A DNA stretch of 64,000 bases from positions 62,001 to 126,000 of the IMG/VR virus record IMGVR_UViG_3300025085_002722. One strand, given 5' to 3'. Shown piece after piece: positions 1-6,764 of this stretch. The notes beneath the pieces were generated by a model. That model saw nothing but the letters and a program-made list of their open reading frames with translations, did not search any database and had not been told where the DNA came from. Within the stretch, counting starts at the first letter, position 1, and each line of letters opens with the position of its first letter. The translations under genes and the position numbers were made by a program. Source of the DNA: a virus.

Positions 1-10
1 AACAGGTACT

Positions 11-226
11 ATGAGTAATACAACAATATATAACTTTATTCTAACTGCAACTAAAAGCGATAACACAAAATATAACAGACACTTTTCAGTAAGTTTATTT
101 GGTGGTAGCGAAATTACAGAAGACGAAAGAACTGCAGGTAATGAAACATACTTTGTAAACGACGGCGGAACATTAAGTGAAGTTGTTTATGGCTCAGGTC
201 AGTATGCAGGTAGACAGTTAAAATAA
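11..226 (+). CDS. hypothetical protein, 71 aa
   Basis: Small soluble protein starting MSNTTIYNF and ending at a TAA just before a strong terminator, so it is probably the last gene of an upstream transcript that begins outside the window. It is Thr/Ser/Asn/Gly rich with alternating polar and hydrophobic residues, suggesting beta structure. No signal peptide, membrane segment or catalytic motif is visible, and I do not recognise the family. The ATG lies near the window edge and the few bases upstream show no clear ribosome binding site. Confidence 0.6.
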   Translation: MSNTTIYNFILTATKSDNTKYNRHFSVSLFGGSEITEDERTAGNETYFVNDGGTLSEVVYGSGQYAGRQLK

Positions 227-245
227 AATATTTTTTATAAAAAAG

Positions 246-270
246 TAGGCTGGGAACAGCCTATTTTTTT
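246..270 (+). terminator. Rho-independent terminator
   Basis: Perfect 6-bp stem TAGGCT/AGCCTA (246-251 with 258-263), loop GGGAAC, followed by seven T (264-270) and preceded by an A-run, so it could also act on the other strand. It separates the 71-aa gene from the GNAT/radical SAM pair. Confidence 0.85.
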
Positions 271-280
271 GACCGCACAA

Positions 281-288
281 AATAAATA
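281..288 (+). promoter_or_regulatory. T4-type late promoter AATAAATA, 5 nt before GTG start
   Basis: Matches the T4-like late promoter NATAAATA. Its last A is 5 nt before the GTG at 294, so transcription should begin at or next to the start codon. No Shine-Dalgarno is present. Confidence 0.75.
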
Positions 289-293
289 CTACT

Positions 294-770
294 GTGGAAA
301 CAACCAATATATCATTTGAAACTATTTGTCATGTGTGGCAAAAACATTTATGGCAAAATAGAGTAAGTCCAATTGAAACTCATAGTGCAATGACTTGGCC
401 ATTTGACGGCAATCCATTAGAATACGATATGGATATTTTTAATTATACACCAACTTTTTTTGCTATCTTTCTAAGGCAAGAGATAGTAGGAGTAAACAGC
501 GGACACAGAACAAAGGATAATATCTATAGAAGCAGAGGTATATGGGTACGACCCGAATACAGAAAAAGAGGTATATCGACAATGTTATTTGATGCTACAG
601 AAAAACAAGCAATCAAAGAAGGTTGCAATATGATATGGAGCATACCTCGTAAAAGTGCCTTACCGGCATATACTAAATTTGGCTTTGAAACTGTAGGTAA
701 CTATTTTGACGAAGGCATGGAGTTTGGGCCTAACATATATGTAACCAAGGAACTAAATGTATCCAACTAA
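294..770 (+). CDS. GNAT-family N-acetyltransferase, GTG start
   Basis: 158 aa. The GNAT acetyl-CoA binding segment is visible at about residues 82-100 (WVRPEYRKRGISTMLFD, an R-x-x-G-x-x type loop), followed by the late motif B region around ALPAYTKFGFETVG. The family transfers an acyl group from acyl-CoA to an amine; the substrate here is unknown. The GTG start is supported by the late promoter placed 5 nt upstream and by the absence of a suitable ATG. The 3' end overlaps the radical SAM gene by 14 nt, so the two are probably co-translated. Confidence 0.8.
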   Translation: METTNISFETICHVWQKHLWQNRVSPIETHSAMTWPFDGNPLEYDMDIFNYTPTFFAIFLRQEIVGVNSGHRTKDNIYRSRGIWVRPEYRKRGISTMLFDATEKQAIKEGCNMIWSIPRKSALPAYTKFGFETVGNYFDEGMEFGPNIYVTKELNVSN

Positions 771-1779
771 AGTACATGGACCTAGACCAGAGGTACTGTC
801 GAAAGATATCACTATACAATGGAGTATGGGCAATAGTTGTAACTTTGAATGTGAATACTGCCCCGCACAATTACATGATGGCAGTTTAGGTTGGCACGAT
901 ACAAGTAAGTATATAGACATTATAGAAAAAATATGTAAACACTATCAAGAACAAGACAAAGTAGTAAACTTTGAATTTATTGGCGGCGAAGTTACAGTTA
1001 TACCTGGCTTTATAGAAATATTAGAAAAAGTAAAAGAGTACAACGGGCACAATATAATTTTTACAAATGGTAGCAGAACAGTTAATTGGTGGAGCAAAGC
1101 AAAACATTTAATTGATGATTTAGTGATCAGTTACCACCCACAATCAATGGACGAAGATTCGCTGATAGAAATCGCTGAAGAAATAAAAGACTCGGTGTAT
1201 ACAAGTTATCAACTAGCAGGTGTAAAAGATTACTTACCAAGACTAGAACTGTTAGCAGAGAGGCTTAGAACAGTATATAAGCATAGTACAGTACAGGACT
1301 ACTGGGGTGTTAATATTGCAATCAAAACCATGTATAAAAAACTATTAGGTCCTGGTGCTAAACAAGATACATTTTATGACTATAGTGGCAATGATTGGCG
1401 TATATTAAATTTACCCACATGGAAAGAAAATCCAGACACACCTCCGCCACCGCCGCCAGATCCAAATGCTCCGCCTCCACCAGAGCCACATCCAAGTAGA
1501 TTTTTATTCACATACCAGACACCTGAAGAAACAAACTACTACAATGCAGATCAAATTATGGATCAAGGACTAAACAAATTTCAGGGCATGATGTGTCATA
1601 TAGGCGAGCGAGGTTTTAATATCGACATGCGTGGCAATATTGTTAGCAGTTGGTGTGGTGCTAAAACATATGGTAATGTGTTTGAATCTGATTTTGAATT
1701 GCCGACACCCGAAGGCGTAGTTTGTCCACATGAGCATTGTAATAATCCCAAAGATATTCAAATACTCAAAACTGCCTAA
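757..1779 (+). CDS. radical SAM protein with Pro-rich insert
   Basis: 340 aa. A radical SAM [4Fe-4S] motif CNFECEYC (CxxxCxxC) lies at about residues 28-35, followed by the glycine-rich FEFIGGEVT segment typical of the SAM-binding region. A proline-rich linker (PPPPPPDPNAPPPPEP type) occurs at about residues 225-245. C-terminal cysteines (MMCHIGERG, SSWCGA, VVCPHEHC) suggest an auxiliary SPASM-like cluster. Such proteins install radical-based modifications on peptides or small molecules; the substrate is unknown. It overlaps the GNAT gene, suggesting the two act on one product (inference). Confidence 0.85.
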   Translation: MYPTKVHGPRPEVLSKDITIQWSMGNSCNFECEYCPAQLHDGSLGWHDTSKYIDIIEKICKHYQEQDKVVNFEFIGGEVTVIPGFIEILEKVKEYNGHNIIFTNGSRTVNWWSKAKHLIDDLVISYHPQSMDEDSLIEIAEEIKDSVYTSYQLAGVKDYLPRLELLAERLRTVYKHSTVQDYWGVNIAIKTMYKKLLGPGAKQDTFYDYSGNDWRILNLPTWKENPDTPPPPPPDPNAPPPPEPHPSRFLFTYQTPEETNYYNADQIMDQGLNKFQGMMCHIGERGFNIDMRGNIVSSWCGAKTYGNVFESDFELPTPEGVVCPHEHCNNPKDIQILKTA

Positions 1780-1935
1780 AACCCCTACTAAATCAATAAC
1801 ATAATATAAATAGACTGTATAAAAGGATATAACTTACTTTTATATTATTTTTGCCCACATTCAAGATAAAATTTTAATAACATGCTAGGTTGTATGTTGT
1901 GATATCCTATTTATGGGCACATACAACAGACAAAG
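1780..1935 (+). other. noncoding leader with late promoter and stem-loop
   Basis: TATAAATA at 1805-1812 is a perfect late promoter but no start codon follows at short distance. A 9-bp perfect inverted repeat GTTGTATGT/ACATACAAC (1889-1897 with 1919-1927, 21-nt loop) sits just before the ATG at 1936. The stretch probably forms the 5' leader of the small membrane-gene cluster. I see no ORF in it. Confidence 0.5.
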
Positions 1936-2022
1936 ATGGAAAAACTTAGAGACAAAGCAGAGTTATTTACACTCATATCAGTATTCTTATTCAGCATTAT
2001 TGCACTTACACCAGTAACATGA
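1936..2022 (+). CDS. small membrane protein, 28 aa
   Basis: MEKLRDKAELF followed by one hydrophobic helix (TLISVFLFSIIAL) and a short tail. It directly follows the stem-loop leader, and its TGA overlaps the next ATG as ATGA. Function unknown. Small single-helix phage proteins of this kind often act in the inner membrane. Support comes from the gene-like overlap and the charged-then-hydrophobic layout. Confidence 0.45.
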   Translation: MEKLRDKAELFTLISVFLFSIIALTPVT

Positions 2023-2147
2023 AATATGCTTTATGTTATATGATGTTACTGTTCGCCGCACAAACTGATAACATAGCAGGCATTTTACGTGGATTACGAG
2101 ATGTCAGTAATTCACCTTATTATTTGGAACCTAAAAATGATCATTAA
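2019..2147 (+). CDS. small hydrophobic-leader protein, 42 aa
   Basis: Starts MKYALCYMMLLFAAQ, which resembles a signal peptide or short membrane anchor, followed by a polar tail with RGLRDVSN. It starts inside the stop codon of the 28-aa gene (ATGA), suggesting translational coupling. I do not recognise the family. Confidence 0.4.
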   Translation: MKYALCYMMLLFAAQTDNIAGILRGLRDVSNSPYYLEPKNDH

Positions 2148-2211
2148 CCGTCTTTTAAAAACAATTTACAAATACTGGATACTACCATGGACACCAATAC
2201 CTTACAAATAA
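2137..2211 (+). CDS. possible 24-aa basic/aromatic peptide
   Basis: MIINRLLKTIYKYWILPW then TPIPYK. It overlaps its upstream neighbour by 11 nt and its downstream neighbour by 25 nt in other frames. Composition (basic plus Trp/Tyr) suggests a membrane-interface peptide. The overlaps on both sides and the short length make it uncertain. Confidence 0.25.
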   Translation: MIINRLLKTIYKYWILPWTPIPYK

Positions 2212-2378
2212 AAAACGCAACACCCGAAGAAGTTCACAAGTGGCAAAACGGCGAAGACTTCTTTATGACAGGAAACTTTGATGTAATGAAAATGTTTGTT
2301 GTGATACCAGCAGTAATTCAGGTAGTAGTGTTTGGATTAATGTTAGCAGTCATGTACTTAAACACATTTTTCTTTTGA
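2187..2378 (+). CDS. small membrane protein, 63 aa
   Basis: A polar N-terminal half (residues 1-34) is followed by one long hydrophobic helix MFVVIPAVIQVVVFGLMLAV (about 36-55) and an aromatic end (LNTFFF). Topology is likely N-in with one transmembrane segment. It overlaps the following TTG-start gene by 4 nt. Function unknown; possible roles in lysis control or membrane remodelling are guesses. Confidence 0.6.
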   Translation: MDTNTLQIKNATPEEVHKWQNGEDFFMTGNFDVMKMFVVIPAVIQVVVFGLMLAVMYLNTFFF

Positions 2379-2542
2379 TAAAAAACGCAATTAAAGCCGT
2401 TATAGGTGTAGGAAGAGAATCCGATAGCAAATTCGAAATTAAACCTTTAGCAATTATTTGGTTTGCATTACTAGTAGCATTTTTCTTTCTAGGTACAGTA
2501 AGTTTATTATTGCTCTTGACAAGTTTGATTATTGCTGTATAA
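2375..2542 (+). CDS. small membrane protein, 55 aa, TTG start
   Basis: The frame opens at TTG 2375, overlapping the previous TGA (TTGA), and runs to TAA 2540-2542. The basic N-terminus (IKNAIKAVIGVGRESDSK) precedes a 25-residue hydrophobic stretch (LAIIWFALLVAFFFLGTVSL and onward). No ATG is available. Tight coupling to the preceding membrane gene supports it. Its end overlaps the next promoter. Confidence 0.5.
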   Translation: MIKNAIKAVIGVGRESDSKFEIKPLAIIWFALLVAFFFLGTVSLLLLLTSLIIAV

Positions 2543-2548
2543 TAAATA
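2516..2548 (+). promoter_or_regulatory. overlapping sigma70 and late promoter
   Basis: TTGACA (2516-2521), 16-nt spacer and TATAAT (2538-2543) form a near-consensus sigma70 promoter. AATAAATA (2541-2548) overlaps the -10 and ends 5 nt before the ATG at 2554, so the downstream gene may be transcribed both early and late. Confidence 0.75.
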
Positions 2549-2553
2549 CAGTT

Positions 2554-2700
2554 ATGAAAAAGAAAAAGTCAATTCCAAAAACTAGAACGCATCGTGAACT
2601 TTTTACACACGACACTCCCTACGGTCATAAAGTTCAGCAAGACAAAACAAAAACCATACCCAGAAAGCAAAAGTATAACGACGATTTATCTAACAAATAA
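2554..2700 (+). CDS. small basic protein, 48 aa
   Basis: MKKKKSIPKTRTHREL and onward; strongly basic and low in hydrophobic residues, so probably nucleic-acid binding or disordered. The start was chosen as ATG 2554, exactly 5 nt after the late promoter, rather than a longer frame running back through the promoter. Family not recognised. Confidence 0.6.
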   Translation: MKKKKSIPKTRTHRELFTHDTPYGHKVQQDKTKTIPRKQKYNDDLSNK

Positions 2701-2740
2701 GGTAAATACATGTAACAATTAAAACATAGTAAAAGATTAT

Positions 2741-2902
2741 ATGTCAAACAAAACACCATATGAAATCCGTCTAGAACTCATCCAAGAGGCTAGACTTATT
2801 CTTCAAGCAAAAGCAAATAAACCTGAGTACATGCCAACGGCAGAAGAGGTAATTGAAGAAGCAGAAAAACTTAATAAGTTTGTATCCAAAAGACCTGAAT
2901 AA
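2741..2902 (+). CDS. small conserved-type phage protein, 53 aa
   Basis: MSNKTPYEIRLELIQEARLI and onward, predicted as two charged amphipathic helices. The TPYEIRLELI opening resembles a small hypothetical protein common in marine T4-like phages (from memory, not searched). Just downstream lies the tRNA gene. No catalytic motif. Function unknown. Confidence 0.7.
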   Translation: MSNKTPYEIRLELIQEARLILQAKANKPEYMPTAEEVIEEAEKLNKFVSKRPE

Positions 2903-2935
2903 GTCTTCCTTCCCTAAGTAAATACTATTAAGATA

Positions 2936-3010
2936 GCCACCGTAACTCAGTGGTAGAGTAACTGATTTGTAATCAGTAGGTCGTCAGTTCGAGTCTGACC
3001 GGTGGCTCCA
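2936..3010 (+). tRNA. tRNA-Thr (anticodon TGT)
   Basis: Cloverleaf: acceptor stem GCCACCG/CGGTGGC, D-arm around CTCAGTGGTAGAG, anticodon stem ACTGA/TCAGT with loop TTTGTAA (anticodon TGT, reads ACA), T-arm containing GTTCGAGTC, discriminator T and an encoded CCA (3008-3010). ACA is a favoured Thr codon in these AT-rich genes, so it likely supplements host decoding. Confidence 0.95.
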
Positions 3011-3014
3011 TTTT

Positions 3015-3041
3015 AATAAATAAATGCGACACACATATAAT
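3015..3041 (+). promoter_or_regulatory. late promoter AATAAATA plus TATAAT box
   Basis: AATAAATA (3015-3022) and a TATAAT (3036-3041) precede the glycosyltransferase gene, with an AGGAAT Shine-Dalgarno at about 3042-3047. No good -35 is seen for the TATAAT. Unlike many late promoters here, this one leaves a real leader. Confidence 0.5.
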
Positions 3042-3051
3042 AGGAATACAA

Positions 3052-4137
3052 ATGGCACGAAATAAAAAGTCCAGAAATAAAAAACACAATCCAGCAAAAG
3101 CACAGAATACTATTAAAGGTAATTCAGAAGTGGACTCAATGGTATCAGAAAATCTTTCACCCCAACAAATAGCAGAGCAGGAAACACTATTCAATCTGCT
3201 AGAAAGAAAAATAGAAATCCCTGTACAAAGTTTTGAAGATAAGCATTTATTCATTGCAACGCCGTGCTACGGTGGGCAAGTAACAGAACCATATTTAAGA
3301 AGTATGGTTAGGCTTATATTGTTAATGAATCGATTTAATGTTAAATTTACAATGAGCACATTGGCAAATGAAAGTTTAATTACACGTGGTAGAAATACAC
3401 TTGTAAGTTTCTTTATGGAAAACAAAGATGCCACACACTTGATGTTTATCGATGCTGACATAGAATTTAATCCAGAGGATGTACTAAGAATGTTAGCATA
3501 TGACAAACCAATTATTGTAGGTGCATATCCTAAAAAAGCACTAAATTGGGATAGTATATTACAAGCCGCAAGAACACCTGGCTTAAATGAAACCCCGGAA
3601 ACAATCGAAGGACATAGTTCGAATTATGTTACTAATTTTGCATTCCAAGAAGATGAAAATGGCAATAGAATGCCATCAGTACAAATAAAAGACAATTTAA
3701 TTAAATTGTTAGACGGCGGCACTGGATTTATGACAATTAAAAAAGATGTCATACAACAGATGTTTGATCATTACCCTGAAACAAAATATAATAATGATCT
3801 AAATATTGACCAAAAGTTTGAACCGTTTATGTATGCATTATTTGATTGTATCATTGATCCAGACACAAGGCGTTACTTGTCAGAAGATTATACATTCTGC
3901 AGACGTTGGCAACAAATGGATGGCGAAATTTGGCTAGATCCTAGAGTTAGTCTTAACCATGTTGGGCATTATACATTTAATGGTAATGTAAGAAAAATGC
4001 TTACAGGCGAAGCAAGAGTGCAAACAGAATATGTATCACCGGATCAACGACCATTTGTTATTGGTGCATCAGATAAACCACAAGAACAACCACAAGAACA
4101 ACCACAGAAATCTATACAAATAAGTAAAAAGAAATGA
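3052..4137 (+). CDS. GT-A-type glycosyltransferase-like protein
   Basis: 361 aa. After a basic, disordered N-terminus (MARNKKSRNKKH) comes a domain with LFIATPCYGG, an N-terminal strand of nucleotide-sugar transferases, and the acidic FIDADIEFNPED at about residues 135-146, a DxD-like metal/sugar-nucleotide site. Later LDGGTGFMTIKKDV and the SEDYTFCRRW segment match the acceptor half of such enzymes. The C-terminus carries EQPQ repeats from a 12-bp tandem duplication (4081-4104). It probably glycosylates host surface glycan, phage DNA or virion protein (inference). The stop overlaps the next start (ATGA). Confidence 0.75.
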   Translation: MARNKKSRNKKHNPAKAQNTIKGNSEVDSMVSENLSPQQIAEQETLFNLLERKIEIPVQSFEDKHLFIATPCYGGQVTEPYLRSMVRLILLMNRFNVKFTMSTLANESLITRGRNTLVSFFMENKDATHLMFIDADIEFNPEDVLRMLAYDKPIIVGAYPKKALNWDSILQAARTPGLNETPETIEGHSSNYVTNFAFQEDENGNRMPSVQIKDNLIKLLDGGTGFMTIKKDVIQQMFDHYPETKYNNDLNIDQKFEPFMYALFDCIIDPDTRRYLSEDYTFCRRWQQMDGEIWLDPRVSLNHVGHYTFNGNVRKMLTGEARVQTEYVSPDQRPFVIGASDKPQEQPQEQPQKSIQISKKK

Positions 4138-4952
4138 AAAAAATAAGTATATTATTAGCAACAAGACAAAGAACAAAACTTTTAGATAAAAGCATTGATA
4201 GTTTATTATCAAACGTAAACAACACAGATAATGTCGAAATTATGTTAGGCATTGATAATGATGATCAAGAAACATTAGATTTTGTACAGTCAGAAGACTT
4301 TCAAAACAAAATGCAAGAAGAGTATAATGTAGACGTTCAAGCAGTTTTATTTGATAGATTAGGCTATAAAAATTTACATCAATACATGAATCAACTTTGG
4401 GCACAGGCAAATGGTGAATGGCTTATGTTATGGAACGACGATGCTATTATGGAAACTAAAGATTGGGATTTAGAAATTGGAAAATTTGATAATGAATTTG
4501 CATTATTAAAATTTAATCAAACAAATCACAAACATCCATACGCATTATTTCCAGTAATACCCACAGACTGGTGCAGGCTTATTGGTACGTTTAGTATGAA
4601 TGCACAAAATGATGCATGGCTAAACTTAATTGCAAAACCGTTAAATATTATTAAAGATATACCTGTAGATGTATTTCATGACCGATTCGATCTTACTGGA
4701 AACAACGATGACGATATTTTTAGAAGCAGAGAATATGCAGAAGGCAATCCAGAAGATCCAAATGATTTAATGAGTGAAAATAATATCAGAATGCGAGATG
4801 CAGTTATACACAAAATTGCATGGTTCTGTAACAGAATTGGTCAAACAGATACAAGCGATTATTTTGATAAAGTAAAAGCAGGCGAAATAGACCCATTTGA
4901 TGATTGGAAAAAAATAAGAGAAGAATCCGTGGGATTAGGCTCAGGTTTATAA
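4134..4952 (+). CDS. family 2-like glycosyltransferase
   Basis: 272 aa. The GT2 N-terminal signature KISILLATRQRTKLLDKSI (residues 2-20), then LGIDNDD and LMLWNDDAIM (about residues 99-108), a DD-type metal site, support a GT-A fold. A late RSREYAEGNPEDPND loop with Asn/Asp is seen. It is coupled to the preceding glycosyltransferase by a 4-bp overlap, so the two probably build one glycan. No membrane segment. Acceptor unknown. Confidence 0.75.
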   Translation: MKKISILLATRQRTKLLDKSIDSLLSNVNNTDNVEIMLGIDNDDQETLDFVQSEDFQNKMQEEYNVDVQAVLFDRLGYKNLHQYMNQLWAQANGEWLMLWNDDAIMETKDWDLEIGKFDNEFALLKFNQTNHKHPYALFPVIPTDWCRLIGTFSMNAQNDAWLNLIAKPLNIIKDIPVDVFHDRFDLTGNNDDDIFRSREYAEGNPEDPNDLMSENNIRMRDAVIHKIAWFCNRIGQTDTSDYFDKVKAGEIDPFDDWKKIREESVGLGSGL

Positions 4953-4955
4953 ATA
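4948..4955 (+). promoter_or_regulatory. perfect late promoter TATAAATA before bL33
   Basis: Identical to the T4 late consensus. It ends 5 nt before the ATG at 4961 and lies across the stop of the previous gene. A leaderless bL33 transcript is expected. Confidence 0.8.
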
Positions 4956-4960
4956 GTAGC

Positions 4961-5164
4961 ATGGCAAAGAAAGATAAAAGACGAACTATTGTATACTTAA
5001 TTCCAGAGGGCGAGACTAGGGATCATCATACTTATCATTATACCGCAGTGAAAACTAAAGCACTTGTGATAGAAAACAGGAAATTAAAACTTAAAAAATA
5101 TAATCCTGTAAAGAGAATTCATGAGTATTTTGTTGAAGCAAAACTTCCCCCTCATAGTAAATAA
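4961..5164 (+). CDS. rpmG: ribosomal protein bL33
   Basis: 67 aa, close to the family length (about 55). Residues from about 28 onward (HYTAVKTKALVIENRKLKLK then KYNPVKRIHEYFVEAKLP) align with the bacterial bL33 pattern: aromatic-Thr-x-x-Lys-x-Lys, E-x-L-x-L-K-K-[FY], P-V-x-R-x-H, EAK. The zinc-ribbon cysteines of some bL33 are absent, as in the cysteine-free proteobacterial form. The start at 4961 is fixed by the late promoter and the MAKKDKR opening. The product would join the host 50S subunit near the E site. Phage-encoded bL33 is rare compared with bS21. Confidence 0.8.
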   Translation: MAKKDKRRTIVYLIPEGETRDHHTYHYTAVKTKALVIENRKLKLKKYNPVKRIHEYFVEAKLPPHSK

Positions 5165-5197
5165 ATAGTTGACAACTACTATAAATAGTTGTATAAT
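5160..5197 (+). promoter_or_regulatory. sigma70 promoter with embedded late motifs
   Basis: TTGACA (5169-5174), 17-nt spacer and TATAAT (5192-5197). Two late-type boxes, AATAAATA (5160-5167) and TATAAATA (5180-5187), lie in the same stretch. It drives the gamma-glutamylcyclotransferase gene at 5207, which has an AAGG Shine-Dalgarno. Confidence 0.8.
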
Positions 5198-5206
5198 AAG
5201 GTTATT

Positions 5207-5644
5207 ATGGAAGAAACAAGACATAAAATATTTGTTTACGGCACACTTAAATCTGACGGTATAAGAGGCCTTGATAAGCCTATATACGATTTCTATGATT
5301 CAACCAAAGAAATTGAAAAAGAATTTATAGGTAAAGCAGTCACAACAGGCTCTAAATTTTCAATGGTAGATCTAGGTTCATTTCCTGGCGTTATTGTCAA
5401 TGGTTACAATGACATATATGGCGAAGTATATGAAGGTGGTAACGACTTGTTAGAATACTGCGACATGATAGAGGGGCACCAAGGCGATAGAGCAAAAAAC
5501 TTTTATCACAGAGATGAAGTTAATACATCTGAAGGCAAAGCATTCATTTATCATTTAGATCCATACTATGGAGATGAATATCCTAACTATAAAGAAAGTA
5601 ACCGAATTACATTCAAAAATAATATATTAACATGGCTAAATTAG
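5207..5644 (+). CDS. gamma-glutamylcyclotransferase-like (GGCT/AIG2) protein
   Basis: 145 aa. The family signature VYGTLK is at residues 10-15, with GEVYEG and LLEYCDMIEGH (the catalytic Glu region) in the middle and a C-terminal YHLDPYYGDEYP strand. GGCT-fold enzymes release 5-oxoproline from gamma-glutamyl amines or peptides, for example in glutathione turnover. ATG 5207 was preferred over an upstream TTG because the latter lies inside the promoter. The gene overlaps peptide deformylase by 13 nt. Confidence 0.75.
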   Translation: MEETRHKIFVYGTLKSDGIRGLDKPIYDFYDSTKEIEKEFIGKAVTTGSKFSMVDLGSFPGVIVNGYNDIYGEVYEGGNDLLEYCDMIEGHQGDRAKNFYHRDEVNTSEGKAFIYHLDPYYGDEYPNYKESNRITFKNNILTWLN

Positions 5645-6186
5645 AGTTTGCAAATAAATGGAACACTACACTAGTAGATCCAAAACACCCAGCATTAAGA
5701 AATGAATGCACAATTGACCCATTAAGTACAGACATAGTATGGCAAACAGTTGAGCAAGAAATGTTTACACTGATGCAGGAAAGATTTGGTATAGGCTTAG
5801 CCGCACCGCAACTGGGCAATCCAGTAAAAATGTTTGTAATGAGACACAGCACAGAAGGAAATATTGCAGTATACAATCCTAAAATATTAAATGTGTCAGA
5901 AGAACTAATTACATTAGAAGAAGGTTGTCTAACATTTCCAGGATTGTTTTTCCACATAACTAGACCAGAAGGCGTACAAGTAACTTTTCAAAATAGAAAA
6001 GGCGAAGAGCAAAGTATGGAACTTACTGGCATGGATTCTCGTTGCTTTCAGCACGAAACAGATCATTTGCATGGCATACTAAATCTCACTTATGTAAGCG
6101 ATTTTAAATTACAAAGAGCACTAAAGAAAAGAGATAAACTGATTAAAAAGTATTCTAAGATGAAAAGATCAGTAAGTCGTGTATGA
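5632..6186 (+). CDS. def: peptide deformylase
   Basis: 184 aa. All three motifs are present: GIGLAAPQ at 53-60, EEGCLTFPG around 97-104 with metal ligand C99, and QHETDHLHG at 140-148 with metal ligands H141/H145 and the catalytic Glu. It removes the N-formyl group from nascent proteins at the ribosome exit. Phage deformylases are known in marine T4-like phages. The length is normal and it keeps a short basic C-terminal tail. It overlaps both neighbours by a few nucleotides. Confidence 0.95.
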   Translation: MAKLEFANKWNTTLVDPKHPALRNECTIDPLSTDIVWQTVEQEMFTLMQERFGIGLAAPQLGNPVKMFVMRHSTEGNIAVYNPKILNVSEELITLEEGCLTFPGLFFHITRPEGVQVTFQNRKGEEQSMELTGMDSRCFQHETDHLHGILNLTYVSDFKLQRALKKRDKLIKKYSKMKRSVSRV

Positions 6187-6764
6187 TTCCTAAATACATT
6201 TATGACATTCCTAGTTTTATGTCTAAATCAGATTTAGAATCTATTTATGAATTAGCATATACGTTACCAAGCAATAGCAATATATTAGAGATTGGTTGTT
6301 TTTTAGGCAGTACTACTTGCACATTAAAAGAAGCAAGACAAGACTCCAATTTATATTGTGTTGACAAATGGACTAACGAAAAACACAATGATTACTTAAT
6401 AGGATATGACAGGAAGACTGTATATGAAAATATAGAGTCTGATAAAAATTTATGGAGACAAAACACAAACCACTTAGATAATGTTTTTATGTATCATGAG
6501 AAGTCCCTAGATGTTGAATTTGACAACGATTTAAAATTTGATTTAATATTCTTAGATGGTGATCATACATATGGTAATGTAATAGGAGAATTAATTAAAT
6601 TTTCAAAGTTATTAAAACCAAACGGTATCTTAGCAGGACATGATTACGGATGTGCACCTTGCACAAAAGCAATTACAAAGTTTGCTACAGACAATAATTT
6701 AGCAGTATGGACATTATTAGATAGTGTCTGGTACTATAAACCTTATAGGACTAGACAGAAATGA
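6183..6764 (+). CDS. class I SAM-dependent methyltransferase
   Basis: 193 aa. Motif I ILEIGCFLGSTTCTL is at about 35-49, with an acidic post-I residue in YCVDKW and FDLIFLDGDHTYGNVIGEL at about 121-139. This layout is typical of the Methyltransf_24 type, whose members often methylate sugars or small molecules. C-terminal hydrophobic strands complete the fold. It overlaps neighbours by 4 nt on both sides. The substrate is not evident; the nearby glycosyltransferases suggest a glycan (inference). Confidence 0.8.
   Translation: MIPKYIYDIPSFMSKSDLESIYELAYTLPSNSNILEIGCFLGSTTCTLKEARQDSNLYCVDKWTNEKHNDYLIGYDRKTVYENIESDKNLWRQNTNHLDNVFMYHEKSLDVEFDNDLKFDLIFLDGDHTYGNVIGELIKFSKLLKPNGILAGHDYGCAPCTKAITKFATDNNLAVWTLLDSVWYYKPYRTRQK

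Noticed and set aside
2973-3254. Minus-strand frame ending in a PPVRLELTTY-like peptide
   Set aside because: It is the antisense reading of the tRNA-Thr gene and the glycosyltransferase start, a well-known tRNA shadow.
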